Source: Dendrolimus kikuchii
Taxonomy: Eukaryota > Arthropoda > Insecta > Lepidoptera > Lasiocampidae
Direction of reading: 5' to 3'
Length of the DNA: 64,000 nucleotides
Assembly: GCA_019925095.2 (NCBI GenBank)
Contig: CM034388.1
Location: 6,346,501 to 6,410,500, forward strand
Position numbers and translations under genes: made by a program. Shown here one piece after another: positions 15,101 through 27,100 of the stretch (position 1 is the first letter of the stretch; the number at the start of each line of letters is the position of its first letter). The notes beneath the pieces were generated by a model that worked only from the letters and a program-made list of their open reading frames with translations, did not search any database and was not told the origin of the DNA.

Positions 15101-18100
15101 TAAAATATTTTAGAAATTTTTCGACGTCATATAGTTTCAATATGTTACCATCCATTCATATGCCCTACTACTGGCCCCCAAGTTTGCTGTAACATTATAT
15201 TTGTATCAAATTTTAATTGGTGTCATTATGGTATCATAATGACGCAAGTTGTTCCACCACCTTGCTATCCTTACTATAGCAGACTCGAGGCCCTAATTAA
15301 AATTTGACATAAACTCCACACAAGTATTATTAATTTTTCACCAATGCTAAAGTAGGGTGGGGTATAGATAGATACGTGGCACTTTTGTTATTATGAATTT
15401 AATGGTGATATGTGTTAAGAGGAATATATTTATGACTTATTTATCTACACAGATAAATAAAATTGAAGTGTTTGTTTGTAATGTCAAAATTAAAATGTGA
15501 AAAACATCAGAGGGGGATAATTCAGATCAGGGGATTCCGAAAATGAAAACTTTAGAATTTTTGTCTGTCTGTCTGGATGTTCCGGGTAATCTCTGAAACG
15601 GCTGGACCGATTTTGACGAGACCTTCACTGGCAGATAACTGATGGTATAAGAAGTAACTTGGCTACATTTCTTTTAAGGTTCCGTGAACAAAATTCCACG
15701 CGGACGTAGTCATGATCACAGCTAGTAATAACTAAAACTGTTCTTGAGTGTAGAAAAAGGGTTTTTATTGATTGAACAAAATATAATTTGACTTTAGGAA
15801 TGTGCTTATATATTATTATATCAACTACTAAAACTGTTTTTTAACCACTAAAACGGATTTTCAGTCTAGAAAATTTCATATTATATAATATTTTATTTAT
15901 AATTTAATTAATTAAGGCAAGATAACAAATTACGATAATGAAATACATATTTTTTTCTTTACGGTTTGGTAACTCTGCATAGATATGTCATTGTGATAAC
16001 ATTAATAATATCGATTTCAAAATACATTTGTGATGAAAAATACTCTCAGAACAAATCCGAATTTTGTAATATAGATAGACTTAGATTAGAAGCTTCGTTC
16101 CGTTCCGCTTCGCTTCGTTCCCGCCTTAGCCTTCGTGGTTTTTTTTAACCATCCAAAATTCCTTTTAAATCTCAAAAAATATATCAGAACAAAACGTTAA
16201 AAATAAATGCAAAAATTATTTAAAAAAAAAATGGTTAGTAAGATAGTACAGAAATCCAACAATAAACGCATGGCGAGATAAACCTCCTTTCGCCTACTGT
16301 CCTTGAACCATATTTACCTTCTCCATTTCAATAAAAATATCTGGCCTCGCAATGGCGGCTGGGGCTTCCTCTATGATCTTCTGGTGACGTCTTTGTATGG
16401 AGCAATCGCGGCCGAACAGTGAGATCGCGTTACCTGAAAATTTTATTTCTCTCTTCTGTCATTATTCAGGGAAGACATTCTTTTTTTTTCTTTTCCATTA
16501 ACTTATTTTCGATATTGTTACGTACATAGTGTTCAATCAAAATACGATTGAAACATTAAACATGACACAATAGCTTAAATTTTTAAAAATAAGTAATCTG
16601 TGTTATTAAGAAGATATTCACCATATTGATCGGCCAATAGCTGCACTTCTAAATGCCTTGCAGATTTCGCTAGCTTCATCACGAATATAGGCGAACCGGG
16701 CACTTCAGCTTGCACCTATTTAAAAGGAAACATTTATTTAACCTAAGTCCTTCAATTAGTTTAAATTAATTATTGTTTTCACAATTAACAGATACTTATA
16801 ATATATGATGGTCTACTTCCCCTTCCCTAACTTATTACTCCTATCTTATCCCATCCTTAATTACTTCTAAAGGCTGGCAACGCGGTGGGCCTCGCCCCTG
16901 ATGTTACAAGCATCTACAAGCGACGGTAACCACATTCCATTAGGTGGGTTCGCGATAAATAAATAAATCTTATTATAAGGACAAAAGTCTAGATATTCAC
17001 ATAAGAGATCCTTTTATTCTTTTTTACTAACTACCCGCTTTTTGACATACTAAAATATATGAATGAATACATGACATACCTTTCCCCCAAGTTAGTACTT
17101 TAAACCATTTAATACTATGACATCACTATGCAATACAAAAAAAAAAAACATTAAAGCTAAGATTAAATACAATTAACCGTAACTGCACAATTATTCTACA
17201 TAATTATTCCTAGCATATGGAGATTTAGCATACATATTCCGTTTTTGTTTAAACTTCCTTCCCCCATAGGATATTTCAGAAGTGCTAGGGATTCCTAACA
17301 TTTCTTCCCACTTCTCAGTGCTCGGAATCTCAATAACTTCTTCCGGGCAAGACTGTTTTACTTGCTCATTCTCATTATTTGTGTCTTCCATTTGTGTGTC
17401 AGTTCCTTTATCTTGATTAGTATCCTCCTGCACTTCTGTTGCCAACTCTTCGTCTGGTGTATTAGTTGTCTGTGGGTCGAAACGCACTAGTTGATCGATG
17501 TGTCTGTTTACCACCTCACTATTATTCTTCATTTTAATTCTGTAACTGGATGGCCCTCCTTTGTCTACCACTGTACCTGGCATCCATTTTGGCCCATTTC
17601 CATAGTTTCTGTACATTACTTTTTGTCCTACTTGTGTTTCTCTATGCTTCTTCTGTGCATTTCTTTCTATCTGTTGGTTCATCTTTTTAGTTTGTATATT
17701 ATCTGGATGTAAACTATCTAGCAATGTTCTTAAGCGTCGATTCATTAATAGTTCGGCTGGGCTCTTTTGTGTTGTAACACATGGAGTTGTTCTTAAACTC
17801 AATAGCATGTTTGGAATCTTTACGTCCCAGTTCATATTGTCCATCTTGCGTAATTTATCCTTGACGGTTTGTACCATCCTCTCGGCCAGCCCATTTGTAG
17901 CAGGATGATAAGGGGCTGTAGTCACATGTTTGATCTTATTCGCCTCCAGAAAATCTTCCATCTCCCTTGATATAAATGGGGTACCATTGTCTGACACTAA
18001 AGTTTCACATATGCCATGAGTTGCAAATAAGTTTCTAAGGTGTTTAATCACAGTATTTGAAGTCATGTTGTTGATTACAATTACTTCAGGCCATCTTGAA

Positions 18101-21100
18101 TAAGCATCCACCACAATAAAAAACAGTTTATTTTGGAATGGCCCTGCGAAATCCACATGTATTCGAGACCAAGGTTTTGTTGGAGTTATCCATTCATGGC
18201 TAGTTTTTGGTGGCATGTGTTGATTTTCTGCGCATCGTTGGCAATCTCTGACTAACTCTTCTATATCTTCATTTAGGTGTGGCCACCAAACATAACTTCT
18301 AGCTAGTGCTTTAGTCTTTACTATTCCATTGTGAGTATTATGTAAAAACTGTAGTATTTGGGTTCGCAATTGTGCTGGAACCACAACCCGACAACTGTGT
18401 AATATGCAGTCTTCCATTAATGATAAATCATTTCTGTGTAACCAGTAAGCACGAAGTTCACCATCATTTACTTTGGCAGGCCAGCCACATTTCATGTGAT
18501 GAATAACTTGTGACAGTATTCTGTCTTTTTTTGACTCTCGTGCAATTTGTTCTGCTTCCACTGGAAAGTCATCTGGCCTTTCTGCCATTAGAAGAACATC
18601 ATACAGCTGAGGCTCAGGTTCCTCTGGAACTGGCTGTGGCCAACGGCTCAAACCATCGGCGTTGCCAATCTGAGAACCTGGTCTATATATTATATCATAA
18701 CTATAGGAAGTTAATGCTATAGCTATACGAGTCAAGCGGGGTGACAACATTGTAGGTATCTGCTTTTTAGGATCAAATATACCTAGTAATGGTTTGTGAT
18801 CTGTTATGATAACAAAATGTCTGCCCATTAAGTAATTATGAAATTTTTGTAGGCCAAACATAATAGCTGCTGCTTCCTTGTCTAGTTGTGAATATCGTCT
18901 TTCATGAGTATGCAAGGTACGAGATCCCATTGCAATTGGGCGCTCTTGCCCGTCCTCCATTACATGAGCAATTACAGCTCCGACTCCGTAGTCTGAACTA
19001 TCACAGGTCAGTACCAATTGTTTTTCCAAATCATAGTGAATTAGTGTTAAGTCACATGACAGTAAACGTTTAGCGGTGTCAAATGTTCGCTGTTCTAAAT
19101 CTGTCCAACGCCATTTTTGTGATCGATCCAATAACCGATGTAGTGGCTCTAATAATGTAGCCTTGTGTGGTATGAAACGTTCATAAAAGTTATATAAACC
19201 TAAAAATGCTTGTAATTCTGCAATGTTTTTAGGTTCTGGTGTCTTCATTATAGATTCAACCTTGCTAGGAGCGGGATGAATACCTTCAGCATCTATAATA
19301 AATCCTAAGAATTCTACTTTATCCTTAGCAAATTTACATTTCGCTTTGTTAAGGCGCAGTCCCGATCTAGAGATTCTATGTAGTACCATATCCAAACGCT
19401 GATGCATCTCCCACATAGTGCGGCCACATACTATAATGTCATCTATTAGAACTGCTACCCCAGGAATGCCAGCCAGCAGTGCTGTCATCAACCGCTGGAA
19501 AATACCTGGGCATGCTTTAACTCCAAAGGCGAGCCTGTGCACCGTATACAAGCCCTTGCAAGTATTTAACGTTAAAAGTTTGGCAGTGTTGTTATCCACA
19601 GTGACCTGTGTGTACGCGCGTTCTAAGTCTAATGTTGAAAAGAATTTACCACCCGCTATATTTGCAAATACTTCGTTAGCTGTTGGCATCGGATATGTAT
19701 CAGATTCTGTAGACTGGTTAACAGTACTGCGATAATCACCACATAATCTTATATCACCATTCCTTTTCACAATTGGTACCACTGGTGTAGCCCATTCTGA
19801 GAATGCTGTAGATTTAAGTACTCCTTCTGACACTAGGCGATCTATTTCTTTTTCCACTCTGTCCTTTATAGCATAAGGAACTGGTCGTGCCTTCAAAAAC
19901 TTAGGTGTTACCTCCGGTTTTAAGTGAATAGTAACAGGATGTCCACGGTATGTACCCAGGCCCTCCTGAAATACATCACTATATTTGTCTATCAGTTTGT
20001 TTATATCATGTAAATCTATTTCAGACACAAAATGAATATTCAGTGTAATTTCAAGTGGCTTCAGCCAGTCACGCCCTAATAAATTGGGACCGTTTCCTTT
20101 GGCTACTATTGCTGTTAGATCACGCTGCAAGCCTTTGTAAATAACCTGAAGCGTAATCCTACCCAGCAGCTTAACTGGCGCGTCCGTCCACGTGCGTAGT
20201 GTGTATGGTGCGGTATGCAGTATGAGACGTGGTTGATGCCGTCGCAGTTTTTGCCATGTACTTTCATTAACAAGTGAAAAACTGGCACCCGTGTCTACTT
20301 GCATCACCACTGGTATCCCCTCAAGAAGAATTGCCACTTCGTAGGGTTGCACGCGGCTGCTGCTACTGACGTTGTAAATTCCATTCAAACGCTCGCCGTG
20401 TTCAGTATAGTTGACGTTTTGTGTTGTTTTCACAGACTTCTTCTTAACCATGCAAATTTTTTCTATATGTCCCTTCTTTTTGCAAAATCGACATATCGCA
20501 TTGATAAACCGGCACTCCCCACTGTGGTGCCCTCCACAGCGATAACAAAAACGAGTGTTCGTCCTTGTTTGTACTGCATTGATGTCCATTGGTTCTGGCA
20601 CCGACACTGCTGACAAAGAACTGTCGTAAAACGCAGGTACAACTGATGTGAATGATGTTGGCTGCGCAGCGCAAGTTCCCTGCATCATACGCATATCCCT
20701 CCCCGCACTTTCCGCGGATAACATTGCGTCAACCACTTCATAATACTGCAAATTGTCCTTTTTTAAAAGTTCATATTGAAGTTTCTGATCTAACATACCA
20801 CACACAAGCCTGTCCCGTAACATACGTTCCAAGTCCTTAAAGTTACACGATGTGCTTAATTTCCGTAATTGCGCGATGTATTCAGATGCACTTTCACCCG
20901 GCTTTTGATCGCGTTTGTAAAATTTATATGAGGTTGAAATTTCATTACGTTTAGGGCTATAATGTTTTGTTAAACACGTAACTATTTCTAAAAAAGTCAC
21001 TTCATTCGATTTGCGCGGCGTTATTAACGCTAATAATGTCTCGTAAACCTGCACTCCACACACGGTAAAGAAATTTGCACGTTTTGCACTGTCCTCCCTT

Positions 21101-24100
21101 ATGCCGTTTGCCTCAAAACAATAATTTAGGCGTTCAATGTAATTGTCCCAGTTTCCGGTTTGTTGATTAAATTCTTGAAATGTAACAGCTCTAGCTGCCC
21201 TTATTTCGCCGCTAGTTTCCATTTTTAACACTCGTCGCCACTATTATGTTTAATAAAAGTCTAGATATTCACATAAGAGATCCTTTTATTCTTTTTTACT
21301 AACTACCCGCTTTTTGACATACTAAAATATATGAATGAATACACATTATATTAAATTTGTATGTATTTGCCCCCGAAAGATTGACTTCATTTTATATCGC
21401 AAACTATACCACACCCGTCTATATGTAAACTACATAAATTGTACAAAACTTGAAACCAACCAAAAATGACAAAAGTTTGTAGATAACATGGTCCAAGTCG
21501 ACCCACTACCCCAGCACGATGGAGAAGTTCTGGAAGTTTCGGATTTTCAGATGCATGACCCCATCCTGCCCAAACGGCCTAAAACAAAGTTAAATGGAAT
21601 AGATTTATTGTTAAAGAACAGAATTATATTACCACAGTTTATTTCAAATAGGATGCTATGAGAGAAAAATTTTAAATATGTAAATAGAGAAATTAACAAC
21701 ATTTTCTTTACTTTTCGTGACTAGGATACATAATAAAACTAAATTTTAAGCGCGGTAATTTATTTGATTTTTATTATTCCGTTTCGGCCACTTTTCAGTA
21801 ACCGTGATCATGGAAGACAAAGATGTCAAGTGTCAATGAGTATTGTTTTTTTAGCCTATCGCCAACTTGTTCGTTTTAATTATTTAGTTTCAATTTTGTT
21901 TAATTAGCATTCTTTTAGATCTACCACTTTGAATTTGTTCAACATTTTTACTTGGTAGTTACTGTTCAAAGATAATATTTTTGGAACTTTTGAGATAATT
22001 ATCTTCTCCCACACATAGACTTAAATAAAAAAGTATCTATACTGCTGCATAATTTTTCAAGAATTAACTAAGGCCAGCTTTACGTTAATAAGTTTATCTT
22101 AGGTGCTAAGTTCTGATAAAATTGCAAATGTAAACACTTCTATAACTAGTTTATTGTAATTAATTATAAGTAAAAGAAGTTGAGCGAAGAACAATTCTAC
22201 ATATATTATTTAATTCTGTTACATATGTAAATATGTTTTTAATAGATATTCAAGCAATTTTTATGAAAGCCAGATGTATCCCAGACTATGAACATTGTAA
22301 TGGTTTTATTAATCCCTCAATTACATATATGGAGGCCATTCAAAATTTTTATAATTTCGTGATTTCACTACACCATTATATACAGGTTTTAAAATAAAAT
22401 AATTCATAAGGGATTTGTTTTTAAAACAATTACCAAAAATTCTATTCTCACCTGGACTTGAGTTCTCACAGCTATATCGACAATCAGCTCCACATTGGCG
22501 TAGTTATTGTTGTTCGATCCACCTGGCACAGGCACATAATGGTCAGCCATTTTTATGTACTCCGCGTTTGCTTTTAAATCTTCTGGGGTTACCTATTCAA
22601 AAAAAATGTTAATCTAAGTTTGGTAATTTTAGCTGAATTTTAATAGAAATAAAAGGAGGCCAGAAAATGTTACTAGGGTTTGTAAAGTTTATTTGAGTGT
22701 TTAAATTGTAAAAGATATCATAAATTAATTCTGGTATGAAACAAAATGTATATAGAAGGATAGAGGAGTATGAAAGGTTTAAGGAATTTATTTATGACAT
22801 AAGTAGGAAGAATAACAAAATCTAAAAAGAATAATTAATTATAAGTCACGGACATCTGTTACTTTTCAATAAATTAATTTTCATTGAAGACATTTAATAA
22901 GTTTAGATTTATGAAAAGTTATAGGGAGGAGATAGATTTTTTAAGAATTTGTAAGCAACTATCCTATCACCTATAGACAAAAAAAACTAAATACAAAAAA
23001 AATTGTAGAAACATTGTTTGTACTACAATTTTTATAAGACTAGTGTTAGTATTAGTTATTCCATATAACCGGCCTGCGCGCCGATGATGAGCCAGTGCAA
23101 TAAATGCCTTATACCTTAACGCACGCGTATTCATTTGTAACAACTAGTTTCATTATATTTTTAGATATATTTGAACACTCAGTTATATATGCCCCTCTTT
23201 TTTGTTAATTCAGAATTATATTGCATCTAAACTAATGCATACCAGACTATGGACTCTAGTTGCCAAATTTCACCCATACATATGCATTCATTAATGACAG
23301 TTCTGTTTATAGGATATAAGAGGACGGAAGAGGAAGTGATTGCACTCACCATGACAACGAAGCGCACTGCGCGTTCGTTCTTGAACATCTCGTAGGACCA
23401 TCTTCTGATTGACCGCATACATTTTACAGCACCAATACCATTGTTAGCAATCAAAACCTGAAACAGAAGTGATTTTGTTTCTTACTAGGTAGCCCAGCAA
23501 ACTTCGTACCGCTTTAGAATCTATAAATAAAAAAGCTGAATGATAATTGCAGAATGTTACTAAAATTGAACTTTAGTAAAAAATGTGGTCAAAACTTAAC
23601 CGGAACGAACATCAAACGTTTGACATTCAAAACAAAAGAAAATATAAAAAAACTTTACTTTTAAATTTAATTGATTTCTACTGGCTTAAAGGCCTAGTTG
23701 CCAAGCCATAAACATAAAAAAATGATTTTGAAACGACGGGACGAACCTCAAATGTTTGACAGATAGGAATGGTTTCTAAGCGAAATTGTTTTTTACTATA
23801 TTCCAAGTATTTTTTTATATTTAAAACCAAAATTAGCCAAATCAGTCCAGCCGTTCTCGAGTTTTAGCGAGACTAACAAACAGCAATTGATTTTTATATA
23901 CTATAGATACATATTTATTATGATGAGTCGCCACTCACCGTCTTGGGGAGGTCTACGTCCAGCAGTGGACTGCAAATGGCTGACGACGACGACGATATTT
24001 ATTATGTAATAAATAGCTTTCCGAGCCCAGTAGTGGGACATTTATGGCCTTATGCAACAAGATTTATCCGTGTGAAATGGACACTAACAGACTTATACAT

Positions 24101-27100
24101 AAAGTTAGAGTAAGTTTGACTGCTTCTTTATGGTTCTTAAATAAGCTTTCAAATTTACACTAACTCTATGAATAAGATTGTAAGACTAAAGTTGCATTGC
24201 CAATATTGGATAACCTGTGATAAGCAGATACCTCTTACATCTATGAATATTAAATGTTTAAATTTCATCCATGCAGGAAAAGAGAAAAGGTACAATTTCC
24301 TGTGGCCAGGCAGCCTGTCGTATGAGGCGACAAAACAACCAACAAGCAGGTGGTAGGCCATTTGCCTGTCTGGATGGTTACCACCCAGAGTATACTGCCA
24401 TAATAACCATGAGTTGTGTTACAGCATTAGTGGCCAGGTTCCAGTCTCCTTTTAGAGAGCAGCAGTGCATTTGTAATGCCTTTGGTGTTGCAAATGTCCA
24501 TAGGCGATGGCAATCGCTTTCCATCAGGTGGACTGTCGAACTGTCTGTTGAAATTATGCCATAAAAAAAGAATATATAAGTGAAATTTCTGAATTATTTT
24601 CTAACTCTAGGAATTAGAGATTGTCCTATTCACACATATTTTCATCCTATATTTCATTATATCCTTTCATTAAGATCCCATGTATCTTTCTTCCAAATAT
24701 CTTTATTATCAAATACATCTTCTTGCTCAACTTTATTATCGAATTAAACTATTCAGTTGTGAAAAGGTTACAAGAAAACAGGATTTGCTTACATTCCTTT
24801 TTTTTGGCAGATAACATTGTATATTTCCAACCTAAGCAATTCCCAGTTGGGTTATTGGTTATGGTAATACTTTTAATTTCTTTTTTCTTGCTGGAGTAAA
24901 GTATTCTTTCTCCATTCCTGCATGGGTATAAACATACTAGGGACTTTAGATTTTCAGACAGACTTTGGAGCCAATTCCATATACTCCGACCATAGTAAAC
25001 AAAATATATATAATAATAACAATAACAGCCCATGAACATCCCACTGCTGAGCTCCAGCCTTCCACTATAGGGGAGAATAAAACAAAATATAATTGGCATG
25101 AATTATTCTTACTTTATTAATAGGTTTGGTTCCTTGGAACCGTCTGACAAACTCCTCAGGTGTGGCAACCGTGAAGTCCTTCTCTTGAAATCGGTGGCTG
25201 TGGATGACGGTGCCCTGGGACATAGACGGCCTGGTAAAAAGAGACATGGTTTATTAAAAATATTTTCTATGCAAAATGTATCAAAATAAAGGCACCTCAT
25301 TGTATTAGGATCGATATACACTTGCCTATCTTTATTTAATTATAGGTTCACATTAGACCATCACATTTGATGTTAATGACCATGCTGTCTAGAATGGAGA
25401 ATGCTTTTCTGGAAAGGATGTATCTAATATGCACTCCACTACTTGAGAACAAATGATGAAACAGTGTAAATTACTGAGATTATTAGATGCCTACTAAAAT
25501 CATCTCAATATTTGTTCTATCACCCTAAGCCAGGATAATGGGTCAGAGCTGTCAGTGTGGATAACATTGGCAGATAATAAAGCATACTTTCTTAAAAGAG
25601 TAAGCCTATTTTTATTATATTATATATTATTAAAGATTAAGCCTATTCAGACATTATTTAAACAACTTAGAAATCCAGACAATGTTAAAAATTTTCACTC
25701 CTTATATTTATTAAAATTTTCATATCTCATGATATAAACTTTATAAACCACTTACATTGCCAGATTAGCTATATTTTATTTATCCTTATTTGATAATAAA
25801 TTCATGATATTCTCTACAATGTCAGTTCAGTCAGATATATTCTTTTAAAACTTGTGAATGTGGTCACTTTTGAAATTCACCTCCTGTGTTGTATCTTGTT
25901 TAAAACAATTACCTTATTTGGGTTTTAATGGAGTTGCAGCTAACAGAAAACAGAAACAAAGAAATACAAGCACTGTTTAAAAAAAATAGGTTGTATTATA
26001 TAGAAATGTAAGATTAATGTGCAGATGTAAAAAAGATTACCTAAACACAACTGTGTAACAATCATCATCATGTTTCACATAACCGAAATTCATAGCTTCT
26101 AACAATCTACAATTGCAAAACATGTTTTATATTTATCCAAAACCACACTGACATCACGTAAGAACATTAATAACCCACTGATTATATTTTACAAGCAATA
26201 TCCACAAAATAACAAGAGTTTACATTAGACAGGTGAAAAACGCCCCAAAAGGTACAGTACAGTTGTAAAAGGTTGCTTAAATTAATTACAACCTTGAAAT
26301 CCATTCATACGTGTGTAGAATAGCAAAAAAAACAATAAAGAATAATTAATTTATCATTGCTAAATCAAATATAATCGTAAGCAAGTGAAATCAACACAGT
26401 GACACACATTACAAGTTTTACAAACAAATATACTATACTTCCCTTTGACGTTCATAAAAACAACAAAATTAGTAATTAAAGCTTTTGCTTATAATGTTTT
26501 TTATACAAAATTAATGCAAAAACTGTTGAAAATAGTTAGCGAAAATATTACATTCAATCTAACCTGTACGGCGCATCAGAATACAATCCATTCATTCCAG
26601 AATACATTTTTGGAATTCAAAATTCACAAATAAACAATCACAATTTTAATATAAATGTAAATTAATGTTAAATTGATTTAATAAATTAATTTTAAACATT
26701 TCGCATACAAAAACATAAAAGACGAAATGTTTTTAATTCAGCAGTCGTTATGGAACTTCCAATCAAAATCGAATGACGGATCGTACGATCCTTCCGTCTC
26801 TGTTTTTCCTGTTAATCGAAGAAAGCGCGAAAGAGATGCAAAAAGAGGATAGTTAATGTTGCCATAATGAGAAAATTGCGCTAGAAACTTATTATGTCTT
26901 CCCGCGTGTTTGTTTACATCGAAGTGATACGAAGAGGTCAAGATTGTCGATAAAAACATGTAGTTGTATTATGCAAATAATGACAAATGTTAGTGTGGTT
27001 TGCTCTGATCAGTGACGATACTCCGTGGTGTAGCTAACCATAATGCGTGTATATGTTTATGGAATAAACACTATTCAATATTCTTATCCTACGTTTACAT

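Larger units (their letters stand above)
16983..21343 (-). mobile_element. mag-lineage Ty3/gypsy LTR retrotransposon, apparently full-length
   Basis: The element is 4,361 bp with 89-bp direct repeats at its two ends that are identical at every base I compared, and one uninterrupted gag-pol ORF between them. A ten-base primer-binding site next to the 5' repeat matches the 3' end of tRNA-Ser(GCU), and a polypurine run precedes the 3' repeat. Such short LTRs are known for mag of Bombyx mori, so I place it in that lineage. It lies in an ACC intron in the sense orientation. ATTATA flanks both sides within a few bases and may be the target duplication, but the exact LTR ends are not settled. Confidence 0.9.

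Noticed and set aside
19418..20674. Several 60-105-codon plus- and minus-strand ORFs overlapping the gypsy element
   Set aside because: They are shadows of the gag-pol frame in other frames.
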